From Deltaproteobacteria bacterium (GTDB taxonomy: Bacteria > CG2-30-53-67): a stretch of 42,506 nt of DNA. The position numbers were made by a program, and so were the translations under genes. Shown one piece after another: positions 1 through 9,178 of this stretch. The notes under the pieces are model-generated. The model did not search any database. It had not been told where the DNA came from and was given only the letters and a program-made list of their open reading frames with translations. The stretch spans positions 1 to 42,506 of the forward strand of contig JAADIO010000042.1 in NCBI GenBank assembly GCA_013151235.1, read 5' to 3'. Numbering within the stretch: position 1 is the stretch's first letter; each line of letters begins with the position of its first letter.

Positions 1-184
1 GAACGGTCCATTAAACTTTCCGAACCACATGCCCGGAAGCTCGCCGAACCACACAAACGGAATATCAATAACTTACACCGTTCGTCCTGAGTGGGCCTGT
101 GCTGAGTTTATCGAAGCATCGAAGGGCCTGTCCTGAGCCGGCCGAAGGGTCGAAAGGCTTCGTGATTTTTTACGACTTCATCAA
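1..184 (+). repeat. Dispersed repeat with inverted-repeat end, copy A
   Basis: This is the first of three related elements in the window (the others are at 22663-22806 and 42359-42506). It shares the core ACGGAATATCAAT followed by CTTACACCGTTCG, then GAAGGGCCTGTCCTGAGCC-type segments, and ends in GATTTTTTACGACTTCATCA. That end is the complement of the left end of copy B. The left part (about 1-55) is diverged and runs off the window edge. No transposase is visible, so it looks like a non-autonomous MITE- or REP-like element. It lies just beyond the stop codon of the histidine kinase. Confidence 0.75.
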
Positions 185-243
185 GTATTTGCCTGAATCG
201 TGATTCTTGGAGCGGATCCAGCGGGAAACGGGCCGCTCGGTTT

Positions 244-2466
244 CTACTCTTCCTGGAGCATCGTCCGGATCTTCTCCGCCAGTGCTTCCGGTGTTAAAGG
301 CTTCAGGATCAGGTCCGTTTCGTGATTGTCTTTGTCGAGGGGAGGTTGTGCCGAGGAGTAGCCGGTCATGAAGAGGACCTTGATCCCGGGCTGTTTGTGT
401 TGGACTGCTTCTGCCAGTTCCTTTCCGCCCATGCCGGGCATGACCATGTCCGTGAGAAGGAGATCAATTTCCCCAATTTCTTCAATGTGCAGGAGCGCTT
501 CTCTTCCGCTGTCGGCGGTCACAATCCGGTATCCCAGCGGGGCGAGGGTAGCTTTCGTGAATTCCCGGATGATCTTCTCATCGTCAACGACCAGGATCGT
601 GCCCGCCCCTTTACGGGCCGTTTCATTTTCTTCCACCTCGTCGGCCGGTGATTCAATCTGCGTCCGGTAGGGGAAGAAATAAAGGGAAAAACGTGTTCCT
701 TTTCCGACTTCACTTTCTACAACAATATGCCCCTTGTGTTGTTTGACGATCCCATAGACCGTGGAGAGGCCGAGGCCGGTTCCCTGACCGACGCTTTTTG
801 TGGTAAAGAAAGGTTCGAAGATCCTTTCCTGGACTTCCGGAGTCATCCCTTCCCCGGTATCTTCTACCGTAACACGAACATAATTACCCGCTTTGATCTC
901 TCCCATGGCACGGGCCTCATGGGGGCTGACCTCCGTATAAGTCGTACGAATTTTGATCCATCCTCCTTTCGGCATGGCGTCCCGGGCGTTCACCGTCAGG
1001 TTCATTAGAATCTGTTCCATCTGGGTGGGGTCGGCCAGGATCGGAGGAAGATCCGGATCAAGCGCCAGTTCGATATGAACATGTTCTCCGAGCAGTCGTT
1101 TCAGCATTTTCGAGAGGTCCCGGAAGAGCTCATTGAGCTGAATCTGCTGCATCTCCAGGACCTGTTTCCTGCTGAAGGCGAGGAGCTGGTTGGTCAGGCT
1201 TGCCGCCCGTTCTCCCGTCTCCTTGATGATCTCCAGGTACTTTCGGACCGGGTGTTCTTCCGGCATATCCCGCAGGGCCAGGGTGGAAAAGCCGATCATG
1301 CCGGTGAGCATGTTATTGAAGTCATGGGCAACACCGCCGGCCAACTGTCCGATCGATTCGAGTTTCTGTGCCTGCCGGAGCTGTTCTTCCAGTTTAACCT
1401 GATCGATCTGCATCTGTTTCAGACTGGTGATTTCCGTGGAGATTGCACAGATCGTAGAGTGGTCATCTTCCCTGGAGGGCAGAAGAAACCGGACGGTGAG
1501 AAAAACATGTTCATTTTCTCCGACGAAAAACTGCTCTTCATGGTGTACTGGATTACCTGATCGGAGGACCTCCCGGTCGTGTTCGGTCAGCTCGTCGGCA
1601 ACTTCCCGTGAACAAAAATCGTAACAGCTCTTCCCGAGGATCTCACCGGTGGTTTTTCCGAAGAGGGTTTCGAACTGCCGGTTGGCCATGATGTAGGTAC
1701 CGTCGTGTTGTTTGAGGGTTACAATGGCGGGGGAGTTATCCATAATTGCCTGCATCTGTGCCTGGCTTTTTCGCAGGTGGTCCGTTGTGCGGGAAAGAGT
1801 TCCGAAGACATCCTGGAAGGTCCGTGCCAGCCTTCCGATTTCGTCGTTCCGGTCCTGGTAGGGAATGACCGTCCTGTTCTCTCTGGATCCGGTCTGGGCC
1901 GTAAGAGCGCTGCTCAGCCGGTCGATCGGATCCGTCGCGACGCGATGGATCAGCAGGAGGGTGAGCCCCATGAAGATCAGGGTCAGGATCGTGACAACCG
2001 TAATGATTTCGGTTATGTCCTGACGAATCAGGGCGTCGACGGTCTTGTAGGAGAACTGCAGATCGAGACGGCCGAGTCTGTTCCCTTCGTTTCCCAACAG
2101 AGGATAGGAGATCGTTTCAACGTTTGCGTGCGGGTCGTTTATGTTTATAGGGTAATGGACGATCCGCCTTCCTTCTTTTCCGTAGATCGTGATTCCCTGA
2201 ATGTCGGGATCATCTTTTGTCCGCGTCATTTTCCGGCTGACCCGGTAGAGCCCGGTAAAGTCGTTTGTTTCCAGCGCGTTCGCGATGGCCTCGGCGAGGA
2301 TTTCACCCTTTTCTTTTTGTTCATGGTGGAAAGCGGCATGGAAGATGATCTTCGCGTTACGGGAGTCGAAGTAAATGAGCAGGGAGGCAAAGATCAGAAA
2401 GGTCAGGGTAATCGTTCCGAGGAGCAGGGTTTTCAGTGATGGATCGAGCCAATGGTTCTTTTTCAT
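244..2466 (-). CDS. Membrane hybrid sensor histidine kinase (HAMP-PAS-HisKA-HATPase-REC)
   Basis: This 740-residue hybrid kinase senses an unknown signal and relays phosphate from a His to its own receiver Asp. It has an N-terminal membrane segment (about residues 13-33), a periplasmic sensor region, a second membrane segment (about 150-172), HAMP, and a PAS domain. The kinase H-box is VAHDFNN with His381. The ATP-binding boxes are NLTVNARDAMPKGG, EDTGEGM and GQGTGLGLSTVYG. The C-terminal receiver has Asp673 in LLLTDMVMPG and Lys in ILKPLTPE. I chose the ATG at 2466 (MKKNHW) over an upstream start at 2664 because the extra 66 residues look non-protein-like. The ATG also overlaps the stop of the upstream porin-like ORF as ATGA, which implies translational coupling. 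No DNA-binding output domain is present, so output probably goes through a partner protein. The ligand cannot be told from sequence. Confidence 0.93.
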   Translation of the reverse strand: MKKNHWLDPSLKTLLLGTITLTFLIFASLLIYFDSRNAKIIFHAAFHHEQKEKGEILAEAIANALETNDFTGLYRVSRKMTRTKDDPDIQGITIYGKEGRRIVHYPININDPHANVETISYPLLGNEGNRLGRLDLQFSYKTVDALIRQDITEIITVVTILTLIFMGLTLLLIHRVATDPIDRLSSALTAQTGSRENRTVIPYQDRNDEIGRLARTFQDVFGTLSRTTDHLRKSQAQMQAIMDNSPAIVTLKQHDGTYIMANRQFETLFGKTTGEILGKSCYDFCSREVADELTEHDREVLRSGNPVHHEEQFFVGENEHVFLTVRFLLPSREDDHSTICAISTEITSLKQMQIDQVKLEEQLRQAQKLESIGQLAGGVAHDFNNMLTGMIGFSTLALRDMPEEHPVRKYLEIIKETGERAASLTNQLLAFSRKQVLEMQQIQLNELFRDLSKMLKRLLGEHVHIELALDPDLPPILADPTQMEQILMNLTVNARDAMPKGGWIKIRTTYTEVSPHEARAMGEIKAGNYVRVTVEDTGEGMTPEVQERIFEPFFTTKSVGQGTGLGLSTVYGIVKQHKGHIVVESEVGKGTRFSLYFFPYRTQIESPADEVEENETARKGAGTILVVDDEKIIREFTKATLAPLGYRIVTADSGREALLHIEEIGEIDLLLTDMVMPGMGGKELAEAVQHKQPGIKVLFMTGYSSAQPPLDKDNHETDLILKPLTPEALAEKIRTMLQEE

Positions 2467-3167
2467 GGTCCTGTCCCGCCTGCGTTTGTACCGTGGTGGG
2501 AGGATCGTTCTCCGGTCAACTCTTTTTCTCCTTTGCAGAGAAAGATAATCCGTACTTTTCCGCTTTGCGGGGAATTCTTCAAGAGATCCGCTGTCACATA
2601 ACCGATGGCTGTCCTCTGGCTGGTCCAGTCTTGAACGATGCCGGAACAATACCGCATTTGCCATTTTCCGACCGAGAAGGCTCCATCGGGTTGGATCCCG
2701 ATGAGTGAATCGTCCGGAACGACTTCCGCACCGAGCGATCGGTGAATACTAACATTCAGGATTGGGTAATGTCGTTGATTATATAAGGAGAGCGGGCTGA
2801 GAAATTTCCCGGCGGTGATGTTGAGCTTTGGGGTATAGAGGTATCTGACCCAGACTGCCAGGACTTGGTTTTTGGTGTCGTCCATGGATTTTGCAGGATC
2901 GTACTTCCGATCCCGGAAGCAAAGCTCAGGAGTATCCTTCCGGTCCAGCTCGCTGTAAAGCCGCGTCTTTTGTTGGAGCGCATTCAGTACAAGACCCAAG
3001 TGGTGTGTGCGGGCGCTGAACTTGTTTTCCTTTGAGTTATCATGCGTTGCCCGGGAATCGACATAGGCATTCAGCCGGATATTATCCCCCGAGATTGCTG
3101 ATGCGGGGAACGGGATGAAAAACAGAATCAACCCGATAAAAAATGATAAAATCAAGCGAACTTTCAT
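2463..3167 (-). CDS. Exported porin-like protein, short (possibly truncated)
   Basis: The ORF encodes 234 residues with a clear signal peptide: basic MKVR, a hydrophobic run, then PFPASA before the cleavage site. The ATG at 3167 has a strong AAGGAGAG site 5 nt upstream; a longer frame to 3203 lacks this. The mature part contains stretches typical of outer-membrane beta-barrel or porin-like proteins: alternating residues in LNAYVDSRATHDNS, then GKFLSPLSLYNQRHYPILN and VPDDSLIGIQPDGAFS. Such proteins are usually 350-500 residues. Here the barrel-like part stops early and the last 50 or so residues (GEKELTGERSSHHG) look unrelated, which suggests a 3' deletion. It is coupled by ATGA overlap to the histidine kinase and may be part of its sensing system. 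The family call is from general appearance only. Confidence 0.6.
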   Translation of the reverse strand: MKVRLILSFFIGLILFFIPFPASAISGDNIRLNAYVDSRATHDNSKENKFSARTHHLGLVLNALQQKTRLYSELDRKDTPELCFRDRKYDPAKSMDDTKNQVLAVWVRYLYTPKLNITAGKFLSPLSLYNQRHYPILNVSIHRSLGAEVVPDDSLIGIQPDGAFSVGKWQMRYCSGIVQDWTSQRTAIGYVTADLLKNSPQSGKVRIIFLCKGEKELTGERSSHHGTNAGGTGP

Positions 3168-3486
3168 TGTCTCTCCTTGAATTGTGACGAAATCTTCCTC
3201 CATGGTGAACCTTTTGCATGAAAATATCGGTGATTGAATGAAAGGTCATTTTTTCTACATATTAGTGAAGAATTACGAAGGATGTCAAGGCATTTCGTGA
3301 CTGAGCGGGTTGCTTCTGCTTGCCCGAAGGACAAGGCGTGATAAGTTCGAGGTCGGAGAAGAATTTATAGCACATCGAAGGAATTGATTATCGTTGTTAT
3401 GCAGCCATCTGGGCAACGTAAAAAGATCGGAATCGCGGGAGTTTGCTTGTCATCTCCGGAATTTGTTGTATGATAGTTACCTATCC

Positions 3487-4046
3487 ATGGTGCATCTTAT
3501 ACAAAACATCCCGAAAGGATTCCTGAGAAGCGGAAAGGCGGGAAGAGCCCATGATTTCAACAATCTTCTTACGGTAATCATGGGAAATGTCTCTTTGGCG
3601 AAAGTGAGTCGTCCTTCCGAAGCGAGTCCTGCCGAACGTCTCGCCGATGCCGTTGATTCCTGCCTGAAGGCCAAGGATCTGACGTCACGTCTGTTGACCT
3701 TTTCCCGGAGTGGAAAGCCCGCCCGGCAGCGGCTTGGCTATGAGCTGACGACCGTTGGGGACGAAACGGAAGCCCTGGACCGTTATCGGAAAGCGGCCGA
3801 TCGGAAACGTCCTTTTGCGGCGGTCATTCTTGATCTGACTATTCCGGGCGGCAAGGGGGCGCAATGGACCCTGCCGTCAAGGCGGTCCTCGCCAGCGGTT
3901 ACGTCAATGAACTCTTCCTGGAAGACTATCAAAATGAAGGGTTCTGCGGTCTCCTCACCAAACCCTATCAGGTTACTGAATTGAAGGAGCTGCTGGACCG
4001 GCTTCTCTCCCGGGACCCTGAGGGATTACGGGGAGCCGGGATCTGA
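3487..4046 (+). pseudogene. Decayed hybrid histidine kinase remnant
   Basis: The frame read from about 3487 shows a histidine-kinase H-box (AHDFNNLLTVIMGN) and the following helix ending in SRLLTFSRSGKPARQ. It then jumps directly into the middle of a receiver domain (LGYELTTVGDETEAL, then VILDLTIPGGKG). The whole HATPase domain and the first strand of the receiver, including its acidic pair, are absent. Near 3863 the receiver continues in another frame (MDPAVKAVLASGY, then LLTKPYQVTELKELLDRLL) to a stop at 4046. A large internal deletion plus a frame-shifting deletion therefore inactivate it. The open frame extends upstream to 3394, but nothing there resembles a sensor domain. It lies 45 bp before the peroxidase gene. 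Confidence 0.85.
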
Positions 4047-4090
4047 TCACGAAAGGCGGAATCCGTCAGTACGGATGAAAGGAGGAAAGA

Positions 4091-5128
4091 ATGAAACGAA
4101 TCTTGACCGTGGTCCTGCTTCTGCTGTTGACTTGTTCCGTTCCGGGATGGGGATCGGATAACCTGATGAAAAGGGCGCAAACCCTCTTCAAACCAATCCC
4201 GACCACCGTTCCGGTTTTGAAGAAAAATCCTATTACGCCGGAGAAGGTGAAGTTAGGCAGGATTCTCTATTTTGATCCCCGTCTCTCATCAAGTGCCCTG
4301 ATCAGTTGCAACACCTGCCACAATCTCGGTATGGGCGGGATCGACTTTCAGGAGACCTCGGTCGGGCATGGTTGGCGGAAGGGGCCGAGAAATGCCCCGA
4401 CGGTATTCAATGCTGTTTTTAATATCGCCCAGTTCTGGGACGGCCGGGCGCCGGACCTGAAAGAACAGGCCAAGGGGCCGGTGCAGGCATCGGTCGAGAT
4501 GAACAGCACGCCTGAACGGGTGATCTCCGTTCTGAAAAGCATGCCGGAATACGTGGATCTCTTTCAGCAGGCCTTTCCCGGGAAGCCCGGCCCCGTGACC
4601 TTTGATAACATGGCCCGGGCCATTGAGACCTTTGAGGCGACCCTGCTGACCCCGGACTCCCCTTTTGACCAGTACCTGAAGGGTAATTCCCATGCCCTGG
4701 ATATCGGGGAGAAAGAGGGATTGCAACTCTTCATCGACCGGGGGTGCAGCGGCTGCCACAACGGGATGAATATCGGCGGTTCCGCCTATTTTCCCTTCGG
4801 CGTGGTGGAAAAGCCTGATGCAGACCTCATGGCCGGCGACGAAGGTCGTCTCAAGGTGACCGGTATCAAGTCCGATGCCCATGTCTTCAAGGTTCCCTCC
4901 CTCCGAAATGTTGTCCTGACGCCGCCTTACTTCCATTCCGGAAAGGTCTGGAGTCTGAAGGACGCGGTCAGGATTATGGCAACGGCCCAGCTCGGCCTTT
5001 CCCTGACCGATGAGGAGGTGGGAAAAATCGTCCGGTTCCTCAAGGCCACCACCGGGGCCCAACCCCGGGTGGAGTATCCTGTCCTGCCTGCGGTGACGGA
5101 CAAAACACCCAGGCCGAAGATCGATTGA
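4091..5128 (+). CDS. Di-heme cytochrome c peroxidase, MauG/CcpA family
   Basis: This 345-residue protein has a signal peptide (MKRILTVVLLLLLTCSVPGWG), so it acts in the periplasm. There it would reduce hydrogen peroxide to water with electrons from small cytochromes c. It has two heme-c attachment motifs: C73-N-T-C-H77 in the N-terminal domain and C219-S-G-C-H223 in the C-terminal domain. The family hallmarks RNAPTVFNAVFN and FWDGRAPDLKEQA lie between them, and PSLRNVVLTPPYFHSG follows. Length and order fit bacterial cytochrome c peroxidase. The start has an AAAGGAGGAAAGA ribosome site. MauG-type oxidases share this fold, so the substrate is inferred. It stands alone and may protect oxygen-sensitive enzymes such as the ferredoxin oxidoreductase encoded further along. 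Confidence 0.93.
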   Translation: MKRILTVVLLLLLTCSVPGWGSDNLMKRAQTLFKPIPTTVPVLKKNPITPEKVKLGRILYFDPRLSSSALISCNTCHNLGMGGIDFQETSVGHGWRKGPRNAPTVFNAVFNIAQFWDGRAPDLKEQAKGPVQASVEMNSTPERVISVLKSMPEYVDLFQQAFPGKPGPVTFDNMARAIETFEATLLTPDSPFDQYLKGNSHALDIGEKEGLQLFIDRGCSGCHNGMNIGGSAYFPFGVVEKPDADLMAGDEGRLKVTGIKSDAHVFKVPSLRNVVLTPPYFHSGKVWSLKDAVRIMATAQLGLSLTDEEVGKIVRFLKATTGAQPRVEYPVLPAVTDKTPRPKID

Positions 5129-5256
5129 TCCGTTTTTGTCCCGGGGGATTTCAGGCTTCCGCTTTTCATGATATTCTCCTGTTTTGACATGAAAGCGGCT
5201 TGACAACGGGGGGCGGCTCCTGTTAATTTTCCACAGAATTTTATCGGGAGAATTTT

Positions 5257-6366
5257 ATGTCTGAGGAGCAAAATCCGTATCTTTCAGGCCGCCCCATTGC
5301 ACCGGACGGGATCGACGGATCGGAAACCGTTGCCGATCTCGTAGACCGAACCTTTCTGGCCTACAATGCAGGACGTCTCCGGGAGGCCTGCCGTCTTTTG
5401 AACGAAAAGATCCTGGCCGATGATGTCACGGTCGGTTTGAGCCTTTCCGGGGCGCTGACGCCGGCCGGGCTGGGGCGCTCCTGCATCATCCCCTGGATCG
5501 AGATGGGCTTTGTCGACTGGATCGTCTCTACCGGAGCGAACCTGTATCACGATACCCACTTCGGGATCGGTCTCGATCTGCACCGGGGAACGCCTTTCGT
5601 TGATGATACACGTCTCCGGGAAAAGGAGGTCGTCCGGATTTACGACATCCTCTTCTCTTTCGACGTACTCCTGCGGACGGACAAGTTTTTCTACGAAATC
5701 CTCTCCCTTCCTGAATTCCAGAAGGAGATGGGCACGGCGGAACTTCACTACCTGATCGGGAAATATGTCTCCGAGCGGGAGCGGGCACTCGGTCTCGGCA
5801 CGGTGAGTCTTCTTTCGGCGGCCTATCAGCAGGGGGTCCCCGTTTTCACCTCCTCGCCGGGGGACTCCTCCATCGGGATGAACATCGCCGCCCTCAACAT
5901 GAAGGGGATCGGTCCGAGGATCGATTCCTCCCTGGATGTGAACGAGACGACGGCCATCATCTATCATGCCAAGAAGACCGGCCTCAAAAATGGGCTGGTG
6001 ATGATGGGGGGCGGATCCCCGAAGAACTTCGTGTTGCAGACGGAGCCGCAGATTCAGGAGATCTTCGGGCTTCAGGAATCCGGTCACGACTACTTCCTGC
6101 AGGTGACCGATGCGCGTCCCGATACGGGGGGGCTCTCCGGCGCCACCCCTTCCGAGGCGGTCTCCTGGGGCAAGGTTGATCCCGACCGGCTTCCCGATTC
6201 GGTCGTAGCCTATCTCGATACGACCGTTGCCCTTCCGATTCTGACCGCCTATGTCCATGCCCGTCATGAAAAGAGGTCCTTCCGGCGTCTCTATGACCGG
6301 CGGGAGGAGATGCTTGCCTACCTCAAAAAGGATCTGCCGGAGAAGTTCCAGTCCCAGCTGTATTGA
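5257..6366 (+). CDS. Deoxyhypusine synthase-like NAD-dependent aminobutyl transferase
   Basis: The 369-residue protein is a full-length member of the deoxyhypusine synthase family. That family uses NAD to cleave spermidine and moves the aminobutyl group through a lysine imine. The signature [14 protein letters not shown] is present with the imine-forming lysine at K306 (equivalent to SWGK in the eukaryotic enzyme). The NAD-site segments [11 protein letters not shown] and [11 protein letters not shown] are also clear. Bacteria lack eIF5A, so the acceptor is probably a free amine, giving homospermidine or a guanidino-polyamine, and not a protein. No other polyamine gene is adjacent. The start ATG follows a GGGAGAATTTT site. 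Family is certain; the exact product is inferred. Confidence 0.88.
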   Translation: MSEEQNPYLSGRPIAPDGIDGSETVADLVDRTFLAYNAGRLREACRLLNEKILADDVTVGLSLSGALTPAGLGRSCIIPWIEMGFVDWIVSTGANLYHDTHFGIGLDLHRGTPFVDDTRLREKEVVRIYDILFSFDVLLRTDKFFYEILSLPEFQKEMGTAELHYLIGKYVSERERALGLGTVSLLSAAYQQGVPVFTSSPGDSSIGMNIAALNMKGIGPRIDSSLDVNETTAIIYHAKKTGLKNGLVMMGGGSPKNFVLQTEPQIQEIFGLQESGHDYFLQVTDARPDTGGLSGATPSEAVSWGKVDPDRLPDSVVAYLDTTVALPILTAYVHARHEKRSFRRLYDRREEMLAYLKKDLPEKFQSQLY

Positions 6367-6412
6367 GGTCTCCGGGGAAACGGGAAAGAGGCAAAGTCAA
6401 AGGAGAAAAGTA

Positions 6413-6448
6413 ATGACCATGGTGGAAGCACACCCTTCCGGCGGGTGA
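6413..6448 (+). CDS. Possible 11-residue leader-like ORF
   Basis: A strong ribosome site (AAAGGAGAAAAGTA) is followed by ATG and 11 codons (MTMVEAHPSGG) ending in TGA. The stop lies in the loop of the strong hairpin at 6429-6462. It follows the deoxyhypusine-synthase-like gene by 46 bp and reads into no further plus-strand gene. It may be a remnant of a lost downstream gene or a chance arrangement. There is no direct evidence of translation. Confidence 0.25.
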   Translation: MTMVEAHPSGG

Positions 6449-6469
6449 GCCGGAAGGATGTGCGGTTTT
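6429..6469 (+). terminator. Hairpin terminator between convergent genes
   Basis: The arms CACACCCTTCCGGC (6429-6442) and GCCGGAAGGATGTG (6449-6462) pair over 14 bp with one mismatch around a 6-nt loop. CGGTTTTC follows. It sits between the end of the plus-strand deoxyhypusine-synthase-like gene and the convergent end of acs. The T-run is short, so termination strength is uncertain. Confidence 0.65.
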
Positions 6470-6479
6470 CGGAGAGGGA

Positions 6480-8444
6480 TCAGTCCGCCATGGCCTTCCG
6501 GTCTGCAATCAGGGTCTTGAGTACGTTCGGATCGGCCAGGGTGGAGGTATCGCCCAACTGGTCGATTTCGAGGCTTGCGATCTTCCTGAGGATGCGCCGC
6601 ATGATTTTTCCGCTTCTTGTCTTCGGAAGGGCCGGGGCCCAGTGAATCACATCGGGTGTGGCGATGGGGCCGATCTCCTTCCGGACCAGTTGCACCAATT
6701 CCTTCTTCAATTCTTCCGTCGGTTTCTCACCGTCATTCAGCGTCACATAGGCATAGATCCCCTGTCCCTTGATGTCATGGGGAAAGCCGACGACGGCCGC
6801 TTCAGCGACAACCCGGTGGAGTACCAGGGCCGATTCAACCTCGGCAGTGCCGATCCGATGACCGGAGACGTTGATGACATCGTCCACCCGTCCGGTGATC
6901 CAGTAGTCGCCATCGGCATCTCTTCGGGCACCGTCACCGGTCAGATAGTAGCCGGGATAGGCGGCAAAATAGGTGTCAAAGAAACGCTGCTGATCCCCGA
7001 AAACCCCCCGCATCATTCCGGGCCAGGGCTGTTTGATTGCGAGCAGACCGCTTGCTTCCCCTTCTAATTCGTTCCCTTCCTGATCGAGAATCACAGGTGC
7101 GACGCCGAAGAAGGGACGGTTCGCCGATCCCGGTTTCAGCTCCATTGCGCCGGGGAGGGGGGTGATGAGAATCCCTCCGGTTTCGGTCTGCCACCAGGTG
7201 TCGACGATGGGGCATCTCCCTTTGCCGACCTTGTCGTGGTACCAGAGCCATGCCTCCGGATTGATCGGTTCTCCGACCGTACCGAGCAGCCTGAGACTGG
7301 TCAGCTTGTTGTTCTCAAGATGTTTTTCTCCCTGCCGGATAATGGCCCGGATGGCCGTTGGAGCGGTATAGAAGATCGAGACCCGGTAACGGTCGACGAC
7401 ATCCCAGAATCGGCTCCAGGTTGGATAGTTCGGCACACTTTCAAAGACGATGGAGGTTGCCCCGTTGGCGAGCGGACCGTAGACGATATAACTGTGCCCT
7501 GTGATCCAGCCGATATCGGCGGTACACCAGTAGATGTCTTCTTCCCTCAGGTCGAAGATTATTTCATGGCTGTAACTGGTATAGACGAGATAGCCGCCGG
7601 TGGTATGCATGACCCCTTTCGGCTTGCCCGTGGATCCGGAGGTGTAGAGAATGAAGAGCGGATCTTCGGCGTCCATCTCTTCCGGCGGGCAATCGTCGGA
7701 GATGTCCTGTGCAGCGATTTCCTCTTCCCACCAGAGGTCCCGGCCTTCCTTCATCTCGGCGGAATGTTTTCCGGAGCGGTTGACGACGATGCAGGTGCGG
7801 ATCCCGTCGCACCGGGCCATGGCGGTGTCGGTATTTTTCTTCAGCGGGATCACCTTGGTGCCGCGATATCCTACATCGGAGGTGATCATCATGACGGCGC
7901 CGCAATCGATGACACGGTCCCGGATGGCGTCGGGGCTGAAGCCTCCGAAGATCACGCTGTGGATCGCACCGATTCGGGCGCAGGCGAGCATTGCCACGGC
8001 CAGTTCCGGAATCATCGGAAGGTAGATCGTGACGCGGTCCCCCTTGCGGATGCCCCGTTTTTTCAGGACGTTGGCGAAGCGGCAGACCTCGCGGTGCAGT
8101 TCGGTATAGGTGATTTTACGGGTCTGTGACGGATCGTCTCCTTCCCAGATCAGGGCGACCTTGTCTTTCCGGGGCCCCTTGAGGTGACGATCAAGGCAGT
8201 TGTAACTGACGTTGAGTTTGCCGCCGGTAAAAAAACCTATTTTTGCATTTACGAAATCGGAGTCGGTGACCTTGTCCCATTTTCGGAACCAGTCGAGACG
8301 TTCCGCTACCTTTCCCCAGAAACCGTCGGGATTCCGGATCGATTCTTCATACATCATTTCGTATTGTTGAGCATTGACGTGAGCTTTTGAGGCAAAGGCC
8401 TCGGGTACCGGGAATCTGTTTCTCGCAGCGGTGACATCACTCAT
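6480..8444 (-). CDS. acs: Acetyl-CoA synthetase (AMP-forming)
   Basis: This 654-residue ANL-superfamily ligase activates acetate to acetyl-AMP and then acetyl-CoA in the cytoplasm. Visible motifs are the phosphate-binding loop [18 protein letters not shown], the adenylate-site [10 protein letters not shown], the hinge region [19 protein letters not shown], and the C-terminal SGKIMRR with K613. K613 is the lysine usually acetylated to switch off the enzyme. Full length matches the family. I chose the start MSDVTAARN (8444), preceded by AAAGGAGAGAGCCGCT, over an upstream start at 8528 whose extra residues are unlike Acs. It is convergent with the deoxyhypusine-synthase-like gene. It would let the cell use acetate as carbon and feed the TCA segment encoded at 29-38 kb. 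Confidence 0.97.
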   Translation of the reverse strand: MSDVTAARNRFPVPEAFASKAHVNAQQYEMMYEESIRNPDGFWGKVAERLDWFRKWDKVTDSDFVNAKIGFFTGGKLNVSYNCLDRHLKGPRKDKVALIWEGDDPSQTRKITYTELHREVCRFANVLKKRGIRKGDRVTIYLPMIPELAVAMLACARIGAIHSVIFGGFSPDAIRDRVIDCGAVMMITSDVGYRGTKVIPLKKNTDTAMARCDGIRTCIVVNRSGKHSAEMKEGRDLWWEEEIAAQDISDDCPPEEMDAEDPLFILYTSGSTGKPKGVMHTTGGYLVYTSYSHEIIFDLREEDIYWCTADIGWITGHSYIVYGPLANGATSIVFESVPNYPTWSRFWDVVDRYRVSIFYTAPTAIRAIIRQGEKHLENNKLTSLRLLGTVGEPINPEAWLWYHDKVGKGRCPIVDTWWQTETGGILITPLPGAMELKPGSANRPFFGVAPVILDQEGNELEGEASGLLAIKQPWPGMMRGVFGDQQRFFDTYFAAYPGYYLTGDGARRDADGDYWITGRVDDVINVSGHRIGTAEVESALVLHRVVAEAAVVGFPHDIKGQGIYAYVTLNDGEKPTEELKKELVQLVRKEIGPIATPDVIHWAPALPKTRSGKIMRRILRKIASLEIDQLGDTSTLADPNVLKTLIADRKAMAD

Positions 8445-8576
8445 AGCGGCTCTCTCCTTTCTCCTTTTCTTCGCTCTCCTTTGCGGAGAGGGAAAAAGAT
8501 AAAAGCATTCCGGGGGTCCGGATTTCAACGATGGATCGATTGGGAAAGCAGGGAAACAGTCATGCTCCCTTTATCC

Positions 8577-8582
8577 ATTATA
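8577..8582 (-). promoter_or_regulatory. Candidate -10 box upstream of acs
   Basis: The minus strand reads TATAAT here, about 130 nt before the acs start. No convincing -35 box lies 16-18 nt upstream, so this would be a weak or activator-dependent promoter. The rest of the 180-bp gap between acs and the response regulator shows nothing else recognisable. Confidence 0.3.
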
Positions 8583-8624
8583 GCGATTTTTGCGGTGGGA
8601 TAAAGAAGTTTTTTCCGGAGGTTT

Positions 8625-9059
8625 TCAGGGTGTGGATCCTTCCTGAAAAACACTGCCCTGCCCAGGATAGAGAGCGTCCGAGGCTTTTCGGATCACAGCC
8701 TTCAAATCATTCATCTTGATTGGTTTGTTGATATACTCAAATGCGCCGGCGCCCATAGCGTCCAGATAGGTTTGGACATCGCCGAAAGCCGTAATCAGAA
8801 TCAACTGGGTATGGGGTGAGATCTTCCTCGCTTCCCGGATCAGTTCAATGCCGCTCATTCCCGGCATTCGAAAATCACTGATGACCAGGTCAAAAGGGCA
8901 CTCCTGCAGAAGGATCAACCCGGCGGTTGCGTTTTCGGCTACTTTCACATGGTAATCCTCTCGGTCCAGTACTTTCTTGATGAGACGTCCCATCTCCTCA
9001 TCGTCATCGACGATCAGAATGGTCAAACGACCTTTTTCCCTTGCTTTCTGCGGCTTCAT
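8625..9059 (-). CDS. Single-domain response regulator (REC)
   Basis: This 144-residue receiver-only protein has acidic residues D18-D20 in ILIVDDDEE, phospho-acceptor D62 in VISDFRMPGMSG, a conserved Thr in LILITAFGD, and K112 in EYINKPIK. There is no DNA-binding or enzymatic output domain, so it would act as a phosphorelay intermediate or by protein contact. The receiver sequence resembles those of NtrC-like regulators. It sits alone with no kinase beside it; the hybrid kinase at 244-2466 lacks an output domain and is one possible partner, but that is only a guess. Confidence 0.92.
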   Translation of the reverse strand: MKPQKAREKGRLTILIVDDDEEMGRLIKKVLDREDYHVKVAENATAGLILLQECPFDLVISDFRMPGMSGIELIREARKISPHTQLILITAFGDVQTYLDAMGAGAFEYINKPIKMNDLKAVIRKASDALYPGQGSVFQEGSTP

Positions 9060-9157
9060 CCGTTGTCACGTCCTGCATTGGATGTTCCAAATAAAGATGT
9101 TCCCGGTCTTCCGCTGTAACTGTTTTTAAATGCAAGTATTGTGCCGAAAGGGATGTG

Positions 9158-9178
9158 CCGGTTGAGAGCTCTAACCGG
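9158..9178. promoter_or_regulatory. Near-perfect palindrome upstream of the response regulator
   Basis: The sequence CCGGTTgAGAGCTCTAACCGG is a 10-bp inverted repeat (CCGGTTAGAG/CTCTAACCGG) with one extra G and no loop. It lies 99 bp before the response-regulator start, in a 399-bp gene-free gap (9060-9458). The same gap carries a direct repeat TGAGAC at 9240 and 9250, one helical turn apart, and the dyad ATCTTTTAAGAT. A dimeric regulator binding site is plausible. No clear promoter was found nearby. Confidence 0.4.

Noticed and set aside
5284-6267. 327-residue minus-strand frame opposite the deoxyhypusine-synthase-like gene
   Set aside because: It has no recognisable motifs and is rich in Gly, Arg and Asp, while the plus strand carries conserved active-site motifs.
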